Shown here piece after piece: positions 1 to 6,971 of a stretch of DNA of 52,942 bases; position 1 is the first letter of the stretch, and each line of letters starts with the position of its first letter. Where the stretch lies: NCBI RefSeq assembly GCF_019457905.1, contig NZ_JAHZSV010000035.1:1-52942 (forward strand). The letters run 5' to 3'. A program made the translations under genes and the position numbers. Under the pieces are notes generated by a model. It was given only the letters and a program-made list of their open reading frames with translations, did not search any database and was not told where the DNA came from. This DNA comes from Flagellimonas abyssi. Lineage in GTDB: Bacteria; Bacteroidota; Bacteroidia; Flavobacteriales; Flavobacteriaceae.

Positions 1-63
1 CGTGGTTTATTCCGTAAACATTTAACGAAATCGTTTTCGTGGCTGGAGCAGAATCCTTCATAG
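1..63 (+). CDS. C-terminal end of an unidentified gene (truncated by window edge)
   Basis: Frame 1 is open from the window edge to a TAG at 61-63 and gives 20 residues ending in SFSWLEQNPS. The tail is basic and aromatic. It is too short to assign to a family, and its reality rests only on the open frame and the AT-rich non-coding sequence that follows. Confidence 0.45.
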   Translation, partial: RGLFRKHLTKSFSWLEQNPS

Positions 64-364
64 TTTAATTTTTGCGTTGGTACAAAACTAGGAAATATTC
101 AGTTTTACTCCTTTTAAAACCTACTTAATTGGATGATTTTGTGATTAAAATGTGATATTCCAATTGATTCCTCCAAATGATCACAAAACATTATTGGTCT
201 TTCTTAAAAACCTAAAATCTCTGACACAAATCGTTCTAAAAACTTAAAAATCAATATTTGAATACAAAATTACCTCATTCGTCAATTCAAAACGGCCATT
301 CATCAATTGGGCCAAACATTTTATGATTGTTTCCAATACATTTCGAATCCAAAAATATATTTAT
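64..364. other. AT-rich intergenic region
   Basis: I see no gene in this stretch. It is strongly AT-rich with stops in all frames. The only structure noticed is a 9-bp inverted repeat (137-145, ttttgtgat; 180-188, atcacaaaa) with a 34-base spacer. That spacer is long for a terminator and the arms could instead be an operator. It presumably holds the promoter of the SH3 lipoprotein gene. Confidence 0.4.
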
Positions 365-1335
365 ATGCAAACCATAAAAGGTATTACCTTAATCTGCATC
401 GTACTTTTCTTATGCTTGAACTGTAATTCGAAATCGGAAAAGAAAGCTGGCTCATCTGAAAATTCCGATATTCTTGAAATCGGGGATACTGACATCAACA
501 ATCTTTCTAAAGCTTCATCGGCAATATGTTTATGGCCCAAAGTGGGGTTACGGGACAAACCTGGCCGAAAAGACACTAAATATCTAACTACAATTTATTT
601 TGGGGAAAATGTAACCTTTCTTGAGCCGAAGATGACAAAGAATACCTAAAAGTCCAACTTTCGGATGGAAGTGAGGGCTGGGTATACGAACACCTTTTTG
701 CATTAGGTGGCGAACTGGCCATTATTGAAAAGGAAACTGAACTCTATAAAAGACCGGACATCATGACCTTTGAAGGAAAAAAATTGGAACCTATGGACAT
801 GGTTGTAATCTTTGAGAGCGAGGAGCAGGAAGATTGGCACGAAGTGACCAGCATGAAAAGAGAAAAAAAGGGGTGGATTCAAGGGGATATTGATGCTATA
901 CAGAATGAGATTGACGTAAAACTTGGAATCCTCTATTGGCGGGCAATGGAAGAGTCGCCCGAAAAGAAATTTGAATTATTGGAAAATATTCTGGCCAATC
1001 CCAATTTTAAAAAATCAAAATTGATAGAAAACGTAAACAAAGCACTTTACGATACCAACCAAGGGGAAGCTTTCTATATTAAAGAACTTGATTCCTTTGA
1101 AAACCTTTCTTCCAACAAACTGGGTATAAAAACTGATTTGGCCAATGTAAGAAGTGAGCCAAGCACTACAAGCGACATCCTGTTTCAAGTTGAAAAAGGT
1201 AACATCTGCCATATTACAGCACAAGGGGAATCCTTGGTTGAAATAAATGGGGTTTCCGATCGCTGGTACAAAGTTAATTTTGACGGTAAAGAGGGTTGGG
1301 TATTTGGATATTACACTACTAAAAGAAGAGAATAA
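365..1335 (+). pseudogene. Frameshifted lipoprotein with two SH3-like domains
   Basis: Two open frames together make one protein of about 320 residues. The first starts at ATG 365 with a lipoprotein signal peptide (MQTIKGITLICIVLFLCLNC; lipobox LCLN-C) and enters an SH3-like segment (LWPKVGLRDKPG). It reads into a stop at 647-649. The downstream frame continues the same SH3 domain from about 625 (DDKEYLKVQLSDGSEGWVYE), which fits loss of one base near 626. A second SH3 domain ends the protein (LANVRSEPSTTSDILFQV, then GWVFGYY). Bacterial SH3 domains usually bind cell wall or partner proteins. An ATG at 763 could start an internal fragment. This is either a real mutation or a sequencing error. 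An upstream in-frame ATG at 323 is less likely because it would bury the signal peptide. Confidence 0.75.
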
Positions 1336-1343
1336 AACAAGAA

Positions 1344-1727
1344 TTATCTGGATTTAATTATTCGATACCCCAATAGCATCCAACCGAGTATCATAAAAAC
1401 CCCACCTATTGGGGTTAAAAAGCCGATTACTTTAAAATCGAAAGTGGTCACTTTGTTCAATGCGAGTAAATAAATCGAACATGAGAACGGGATAACCCCT
1501 AAAAGAACAGAAACAAAGACCATTTTTTTGGTCTTTTCCGCTATCCCGTTATAAAGTGCCAAAAACAGCAGGAATAAAGCATGGTACATCTGGTACCTAA
1601 CTCCTGTTTCAAAAGTATCCACAGCATCCTTATCCACCAATTTTTCCAATCCATGTGCACCAAATGCTCCCAAGACTATGGCCACCATTCCCATAATGGT
1701 TCCCGTCAATAAAATTGTTCTGTTCAT
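1344..1727 (-). CDS. DUF423 family small membrane protein
   Basis: The 127-residue product has about four hydrophobic segments and the GAFGAHGLEK signature near residues 21-30 that is typical of DUF423 (YgdD-like) inner-membrane proteins. The length is normal for the family. It ends 8 bases from the convergent SH3 lipoprotein gene and there is no room for a terminator between them. The function of the family is unknown. Confidence 0.88.
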   Translation of the reverse strand: MNRTILLTGTIMGMVAIVLGAFGAHGLEKLVDKDAVDTFETGVRYQMYHALFLLFLALYNGIAEKTKKMVFVSVLLGVIPFSCSIYLLALNKVTTFDFKVIGFLTPIGGVFMILGWMLLGYRIIKSR

Positions 1728-1806
1728 AACTTTAATTTACTATTTTTTTAAAAATATAACATTTTAATACCTTAGTGACCATACAATTCAAAAGTAAACA
1801 AAACAC

Positions 1807-3180
1807 ATGGTCCGTACTATTTTAGTTATAGGAGCTGGTAAATCGACCTCATACCTTTTAGATTATCTTTTAAAAAAATCAGACGGAGAAAATATTCGTC
1901 TCAAAATCGGAGACCTACATCCCGAAAATATCCCCGAAAAATTTTCCAAACATCCAAACTGTAGTGTTTTCTCCCTTGATATATTCAACGAAGCTGATAG
2001 AAAAAAAGCCGTTTCGGAGGCTTCTATTGTTGTTTCCATGCTACCCGCAAGTTTACACATCAATGTGGCACGTGATTGTATTGAATTTGAAAAACATTTT
2101 ATCACCGCTTCGTATGTTAGCGATGAGCTCAGGGCACTGGACGCCGAGGTAAAAGAAAAAAACCTTGTTTTCATGAACGAAATCGGTCTGGATCCCGGAA
2201 TTGACCACATGAGTGCCATGGAAGTTATAGACAGAATCCGGGATGCCGGAGGCAAAATGCTCCTCTTCGAATCTTTTACAGGTGGTTTGGTTGCCCCGGA
2301 AAGTGACACCAACCTTTGGAACTATAAGTTTACGTGGAATCCAAGAAATGTGGTGCTTGCCGGACAGGGAGGTACTGCAAAATTTATCCAAGAGGGTACT
2401 TACAAATACATACCTTATCAGAAACTCTTCAGGAGAACTGAGTTTTTAGAAGTTGAAGACTATGGCACTTTTGAGGTCTATGCCAACAGGGATTCCTTAA
2501 AATACCGGGAAGCCTATGGCCTACAACATGCATTGACATTATACCGGGGTACCATGAGAAGGGTCGGATTTTCCAAGGCGTGGCAAATGTTCGTGATTCT
2601 TGGTATGACGGACGACAGTTATTCTATCGAAAATTCGGAAGGAATGTCGTACCGCGAATTTGTAAATCTCTTTCTTCCCTATTCTCCCACGGATTCGGTC
2701 GAATTAAAATTGAGGCACTACTTAAAAATCGACCAAGACGACATTATGTGGGGAAAACTTTTGGAGCTCAACCTTTTTGATGCTACCAAAAAAATACCCT
2801 TGAAGAATGCAACGCCGGCTCAAATGCTTCAATACATATTGGAGGACAGCTGGACCCTTGAAGAGCACGAAAAAGACATGATAGTTATGTACCATAAGTT
2901 CGGATATGAGCTCAATGGTGAAAAAAAGCAGATCGATGCCAATATGGTCGTAATCGGTGAAAACCGTGCCTATACCGCAATGTCCAAAACCGTAGGATTA
3001 CCTGTTGCCATGGCGACGTTGCAAATTTTGAATGGTAAAATCAACACCCCAGGGGTTCAAATTCCGATAAAAAAAGAAGTGTATAAGCCGATTTTAGAGG
3101 AACTAAAAGCCAATGGAATACAATTTAAGGAATATGAAGTCCCTTATCTTGGTTACAATCCTGATTCCGTTGCAGGTTAA
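1807..3180 (+). CDS. Saccharopine dehydrogenase family protein
   Basis: The 457-residue protein begins with a Rossmann motif (ILVIGAGKSTSYLLDYL) and carries the family's conserved stretch around MNEIGLDPGIDHMSA, followed by the saccharopine dehydrogenase C-terminal domain (FTGGLVAPESDTNLWNYKF). It resembles the glutamate-forming (Lys9-type) enzymes that act on saccharopine in lysine metabolism using NADP. An Lrp/AsnC regulator lies 48 bases downstream on the same strand, which fits an amino-acid catabolic unit. No partner lysine-ketoglutarate reductase is in the window, so the exact substrate is inferred. Confidence 0.88.
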   Translation: MVRTILVIGAGKSTSYLLDYLLKKSDGENIRLKIGDLHPENIPEKFSKHPNCSVFSLDIFNEADRKKAVSEASIVVSMLPASLHINVARDCIEFEKHFITASYVSDELRALDAEVKEKNLVFMNEIGLDPGIDHMSAMEVIDRIRDAGGKMLLFESFTGGLVAPESDTNLWNYKFTWNPRNVVLAGQGGTAKFIQEGTYKYIPYQKLFRRTEFLEVEDYGTFEVYANRDSLKYREAYGLQHALTLYRGTMRRVGFSKAWQMFVILGMTDDSYSIENSEGMSYREFVNLFLPYSPTDSVELKLRHYLKIDQDDIMWGKLLELNLFDATKKIPLKNATPAQMLQYILEDSWTLEEHEKDMIVMYHKFGYELNGEKKQIDANMVVIGENRAYTAMSKTVGLPVAMATLQILNGKINTPGVQIPIKKEVYKPILEELKANGIQFKEYEVPYLGYNPDSVAG

Positions 3181-3228
3181 TCTCCTGTATATTTTGAATA
3201 TATTTGACTTCAAATCAAAATAGAAATT

Positions 3229-3699
3229 GTGAAAAACAATAACAATTCGGTTAAGATTGATGGGATTGACAAGAAAATCCTAAGATACCTAATGGAGGAT
3301 GCCCGTAAACCTATTCTTGAAATTGCCAGGAACATTGGAATTTCAGGCGCAGCGATTCACCAAAGACTTCGTAAACTGGAAAGTTCAGGACTCATTTCTG
3401 GCTCCAAATTCGTAATCAATCCAAAGGTTCTAGGTTACTCAACCATGGCTTACATTGGCATTTATTTGGATAAGGCCATGACCAATCCAAAAGCCGTAAA
3501 ACAATTAAAAGATATACCCGAGGTTTTGGAATGCCATTACACCACGGGGAACTGGTCCATCCTTATTAAAGTATTGTGTCAAGACAACGAGCACCTTATG
3601 CAGGTACTCAACAAAAAAATACAACAAATAGAAGGTGTTTCCCGGACCGAAACCTTTATATCATTAGATCAACAAATTGACCGACAAATTCAAATTTGA
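3229..3699 (+). CDS. Lrp/AsnC family transcriptional regulator
   Basis: The 156-residue protein has an N-terminal winged HTH (DKKILRYLMEDARKPILEIARNIGIS, HQRLRKLESSGLI) and a C-terminal RAM/ligand-binding domain (VLECHYTTGNWSILIKV). The start is a GTG at 3229, directly before KNNNNSVKIDGID. This is a normal length for Lrp-type feast/famine regulators, which bind amino acids. Its position just after the saccharopine dehydrogenase gene suggests control of lysine or related amino-acid metabolism. That link is inference. Confidence 0.92.
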   Translation: MKNNNNSVKIDGIDKKILRYLMEDARKPILEIARNIGISGAAIHQRLRKLESSGLISGSKFVINPKVLGYSTMAYIGIYLDKAMTNPKAVKQLKDIPEVLECHYTTGNWSILIKVLCQDNEHLMQVLNKKIQQIEGVSRTETFISLDQQIDRQIQI

Positions 3700-3725
3700 T
3701 ATTTGTATTGAATCTAAATAAACAT

Positions 3726-3733
3726 TACATTTG
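3726..3733 (+). promoter_or_regulatory. Bacteroidota -7 promoter element (TACATTTG)
   Basis: TACATTTG matches the Bacteroidota -7 consensus TAnnTTTG. A TTG lies about 20 bases upstream, a normal -33 spacing. The ATG of the small unknown gene follows after only four bases, so transcription would start at or next to the start codon, as in a leaderless mRNA. Confidence 0.5.
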
Positions 3734-3737
3734 TCCC

Positions 3738-4061
3738 ATGAATGTAATATTTCAATCCACATATTACACCCTATATCAAGCTGCCAACGAGCGCTGTTTT
3801 TATGTTGATTTCGGTCAAAAAATGGTTCGTATGTCGTTGTGCCAGTTGCTTGCTCTTCGCCACAAGGTGATGAGTATCGACATTGAGCACCATTTTGACA
3901 GCGATTTGAACGCGCATGGCTTCGAAGTCCTTATGCTATGCAACAAAGAGCATCTTTTTGTTCTGAACACCTTGGAAATATTAGATCTTAAGAAACTGGT
4001 CCACCACAGCTTCGTATCCTTGGGGCTTTCTGTAGAAACTGCGGAATTTTCCATTTCTTAG
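3738..4061 (+). CDS. Conserved-looking hypothetical protein, 107 residues
   Basis: I do not recognise a named domain. The product starts MNVIFQSTYYTLYQ and contains a central histidine/aspartate-rich segment (SIDIEHHFDSDLNAHG) and a hydrophobic leucine-rich C-terminal half (NTLEILDLKKLVHH). It has no signal peptide or clear membrane span. The ATG at 3738 was chosen over an upstream in-frame ATG at 3696 that overlaps the Lrp gene, because a -7 promoter element ends four bases before it. It lies between an Lrp regulator and ferritin. Confidence 0.65.
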   Translation: MNVIFQSTYYTLYQAANERCFYVDFGQKMVRMSLCQLLALRHKVMSIDIEHHFDSDLNAHGFEVLMLCNKEHLFVLNTLEILDLKKLVHHSFVSLGLSVETAEFSIS

Positions 4062-4179
4062 CTCCTTCCCTCTTATTTTTAATAAGTCTTAAACTGCCTT
4101 AAAACTAGGGCACTTCCTTTTTAAACGCCTTTAAATTCAGTATCTTTACTGTTATAATAGGATTAAAATCATAGTAATT

Positions 4180-4698
4180 ATGAAAGATATAGCAAGACAA
4201 AGTATGAGCATTAAAGTGGAGTCTATGGATTTGCTCAACGGACAGATAAAAATGGAGGCCCATGCTTCCGCTACCTATTTGGCCATGGCCTCTTGGTGCG
4301 AGCAGAACGGCTTCTTTACCAGTGCCAAGTTTTTCTTCAAACAAGCCGAAGAAGAACGTGGGCACATGATGAAGATTTTCAACTTTTTAGTGGATACGGG
4401 CGGAAACCCAATTTCTCCAGAGGTCACTGGAATCAACCATGATTACTCATCCATTGTTGATGTTTTCGAATCTACCTTGGAACATGAAGTGAAAGTCACC
4501 AAATCCATTCACAACATTGTAAAAAAAGCTCGGGAAATCGGGGATTTTGCCACTGAACGCTTTTTGGACTGGTTTGTAATGGAACAAGTTGAAGAGGAAA
4601 ACACAATCAGGGACATCTTGGATATGATAGAGGTTACCGGTACCGAAGGTGTGGGTCTTCAGATGATAGACAACAAGATTTTGGACTGGATTGACTAA
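4180..4698 (+). CDS. Ferritin (non-haem, FtnA-like)
   Basis: The 172-residue protein is a full-length prokaryotic ferritin. Ferroxidase ligands are visible in order: the E in IKMEAHASATYL, the E-x-x-H of AEEERGHMMKI, and the E-x-x-E of VMEQVEEENTI. It stores iron as a ferric mineral in a 24-subunit cytoplasmic shell by oxidising Fe(II). It appears monocistronic and ends at a strong shared terminator. An alternative start at ATG 4204 (MSIKVE) is possible. Confidence 0.95.
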   Translation: MKDIARQSMSIKVESMDLLNGQIKMEAHASATYLAMASWCEQNGFFTSAKFFFKQAEEERGHMMKIFNFLVDTGGNPISPEVTGINHDYSSIVDVFESTLEHEVKVTKSIHNIVKKAREIGDFATERFLDWFVMEQVEEENTIRDILDMIEVTGTEGVGLQMIDNKILDWID

Positions 4699-4734
4699 TC
4701 CATTCTTCTAACTTCGAACAACCGAACAACATAT

Positions 4735-4764
4735 AAAAAGGGAGCCAAATGGCTCCCTTTTTTT
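4735..4764. terminator. Bidirectional intrinsic terminator (ferritin / zinc peptidase)
   Basis: A perfect stem gggagcc (4740-4746) / ggctccc (4751-4757) with loop aaat is flanked by A5 and T7. It lies between the convergent ferritin and zinc-peptidase genes and can end transcription from either side. Confidence 0.9.
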
Positions 4765-4785
4765 GTTCCGTAATGCTATCATTTC

Positions 4786-5487
4786 TTAATCCCTGCCGCC
4801 AAAAACCTGAACGGCCCAGTACAATAGCGACGCCAAAGCACCCAATGCTGCCACCAAATAAGTTCTAGCTGCCCATTTTAGCGCATCTTCAGCTCCGGAA
4901 TATTCTTCTTGGGTCACCATGTTTTTCTGTTTTAACCAAACCAATGCCCTTTTACTGGCATCATACTCTACAGGGAGTGTAATAAAACTGAACAAGGTCG
5001 CAAATCCCATCATGACCAAACCAGCTACGGCGATGTAAAATCCGAGACCACCAGCAACACCAGTTGCGGCCATCAACATAATACCTCCAAAAACCACCCA
5101 AGTGGACATTCCGGACGTAACGCTTACAATAGGCACCAGCTTGGAACGCATCGTAAGCCATTCATAAGCCTGTGCATGCTGCACGGCGTGTCCGCATTCG
5201 TGGGCGGCCACCGCTGCTGCCGAAGCATTACGCTGGTTATATACGCCTTCACTGAGGTTGACGGTTTTGTTTTTTGGATTATAATGGTCCGTGAGCATAC
5301 CGGGAGTGGAAATCACCTTTACATCCCGGATTCCATGATCATCGAGCATTTTCTGTGCAATTTCCGCACCGCTCATACCATTTCGCAAATGGACCTTTGA
5401 ATATTTTTTGAACTTGCTCTTCAATCGGTTGCTGACCATCCAGCTGATCAGGGCAATTCCACCGATCAATATATAATATGTCATCAT
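4786..5487 (-). CDS. Neutral zinc metallopeptidase, membrane-anchored (Zn_peptidase_2 family)
   Basis: The protein starts with a membrane span (YYILIGGIALISWMV) and carries the zinc-binding motif HECGHAVQH, preceded by AAAVAA as in Zn_peptidase_2 (PF04298) proteins. Two or three more hydrophobic segments follow near the C-terminus. Family members are about 225-235 residues, so I chose the ATG at 5487 (MMTYYIL) over an in-frame ATG at 5523 that would add a non-hydrophobic leader. The physiological substrate of this family is not known. Confidence 0.88.
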   Translation of the reverse strand: MMTYYILIGGIALISWMVSNRLKSKFKKYSKVHLRNGMSGAEIAQKMLDDHGIRDVKVISTPGMLTDHYNPKNKTVNLSEGVYNQRNASAAAVAAHECGHAVQHAQAYEWLTMRSKLVPIVSVTSGMSTWVVFGGIMLMAATGVAGGLGFYIAVAGLVMMGFATLFSFITLPVEYDASKRALVWLKQKNMVTQEEYSGAEDALKWAARTYLVAALGALASLLYWAVQVFGGRD

Positions 5488-5529
5488 AGTCTTATCACTT
5501 TTAATTGAATATAAATATACCATATAAAA

Positions 5530-5560
5530 GCAAAAACCCCGCCAAATAATGGCAGGGCTC
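5530..5560 (-). terminator. Intrinsic terminator of ald
   Basis: Read on the minus strand, ccctgcca (complement of 5550-5557) pairs with tggcgggg (complement of 5537-5544), with one G-T wobble, and is followed by a T-run. It lies 25 bases past the ald stop codon. Confidence 0.8.
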
Positions 5561-5584
5561 TTTTACTGTCAAAATGTTAGTTGA

Positions 5585-6685
5585 TTAAGCTAACACAGGT
5601 TCCAAGTGAAAGGTTTCCGCAATTTCTTTATAAACCACTTCACCCTCAACAACGTTGAGACCTTTTTCCAAGGATTTATCCAACTTACAGGCACTACGCC
5701 ATCCCAAGTTGGCCAATTTTAGCACATAGGGCAGTGTTACATTCGTCAAGGCAACAGTAGAAGTATAAGGCACTGCCCCTGGCATATTGGCTACACAATA
5801 GTGGACCACATCATCTATAATATAAATGGGATCCTCATGGGTCGTTGGCTTGGTGGTTTCCACACATCCGCCTTGATCTACCGCTACATCAACTATAACG
5901 GTTCCTGGATGCATGTCCTTGAGCATGTCCCTAGTGATCAAATTAGGGGCTTTTGCTCCTTTCAAAAGGACTCCACCGATTATTAAATCGTTCGTTTTTA
6001 TATGATTTCTGATATTGAATTCGTTGGAAAAACCGGTCACCACATGGCTCGGCATGATATCGTTCACATACCTTAGGCGTTTCATGTTCACATCCAGAAT
6101 GGTTACTTGGGCTCCCAAACCTGCTGCCATTTTAGCAGCCTGAATACCCACGGTACCGGCTCCGAGCACCAAAACACGACCCGGGGACACGCCAGGAACG
6201 CCTCCCAAAAGCACCCCTTTCCCTTTCACGGGTTTTTCCAAATACTTAGCTCCTTGCTGAATGGCCATTCTACCCGCCACTTCGGACATCGGAGTCAGCA
6301 AAGGCAAGGTCCCGTCTTCGTCCTCCACCGTTTCATACGCAATGCAAATGGCTTTGCTCTTGATCATGGCCTTGGTCAAAGCTTCGCTCGATGCAAAGTG
6401 AAAATATGTGAAGACGATCTGTCCTTCTTGAATCAAATTATATTCTTCCGCAATGGGCTCTTTTACCTTTACGATCATATCGCTCATGGCATACACCTGA
6501 CCGATAGTGTCCAAAATAGTGGCCCCTGCCCGTTGGTAATCCTGATTAAAAAAACCACTTCCCTCACCTGCACCAGATTGCACATATACGGTGTGGTTGT
6601 TCTTTACCAATTCAAATACCCCGGCAGGCGTCATGCCGACCCGGCTTTCGTTGTTTTTGATTTCTTTAGGTATCCCAACAGTCAT
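5585..6685 (-). CDS. ald: Alanine dehydrogenase
   Basis: The protein opens MTVGIPKEIKNNESRVGMTP, the classic N-terminus of alanine dehydrogenase, and contains the NAD-binding Rossmann motif VLGAGTVGIQAAKMAAGLGA and the conserved VDVAVDQGGC. The enzyme interconverts L-alanine and pyruvate plus ammonia with NAD(H). Starting at ATG 6685 gives 366 residues, near the family's usual 370. An upstream in-frame ATG would add 37 hydrophobic residues with no counterpart in the family. The gene is monocistronic with its own terminator. Confidence 0.95.
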   Translation of the reverse strand: MTVGIPKEIKNNESRVGMTPAGVFELVKNNHTVYVQSGAGEGSGFFNQDYQRAGATILDTIGQVYAMSDMIVKVKEPIAEEYNLIQEGQIVFTYFHFASSEALTKAMIKSKAICIAYETVEDEDGTLPLLTPMSEVAGRMAIQQGAKYLEKPVKGKGVLLGGVPGVSPGRVLVLGAGTVGIQAAKMAAGLGAQVTILDVNMKRLRYVNDIMPSHVVTGFSNEFNIRNHIKTNDLIIGGVLLKGAKAPNLITRDMLKDMHPGTVIVDVAVDQGGCVETTKPTTHEDPIYIIDDVVHYCVANMPGAVPYTSTVALTNVTLPYVLKLANLGWRSACKLDKSLEKGLNVVEGEVVYKEIAETFHLEPVLA

Positions 6686-6888
6686 AATGTTGTTTTTTAC
6701 AGTTGATGGGCCAAAGTTGAATAAAAAAATCAAATAAAAACAGAAATACTCGACAAAAAACAGGGGTATCATGTCAAAATAACCATTTTTTAACATTTAT
6801 ACCCTAATTTTTATGGGGTTATATTATTTTTAAATCTTTTTTATATGATATACCCCTATTTTTTAAAGGATGTGTATATGTAATAATA

Positions 6889-6916
6889 AAAAAGCATGCC
6901 GATTGGCATGCTTTTT
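6889..6916. terminator. Bidirectional intrinsic terminator downstream of leuS
   Basis: A perfect stem aaaaagcatgcc (6889-6900) / ggcatgcttttt (6905-6916) with loop gatt. It lies 55 bases past the leuS stop on the minus strand, and the A/T flanks make it symmetric. The rest of the 286-base gap between leuS and ald is AT-rich and should hold the ald promoter. Confidence 0.88.
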
Positions 6917-6971
6917 AGGGGGTATTCCTATAAAATTCTTAAATAATTCGTCTAATAATCGTATTTTGAGA

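Noticed and set aside
600..660. Programmed ribosomal frameshift in the SH3 lipoprotein gene
   Set aside because: There is no slippery heptamer or downstream stem-loop at the junction; a simple one-base deletion explains the frames better.
6107..6706. A 199-codon open frame on the plus strand opposite ald
   Set aside because: It lies wholly within the strongly supported ald gene and has the composition of an antisense shadow with no recognisable domain.
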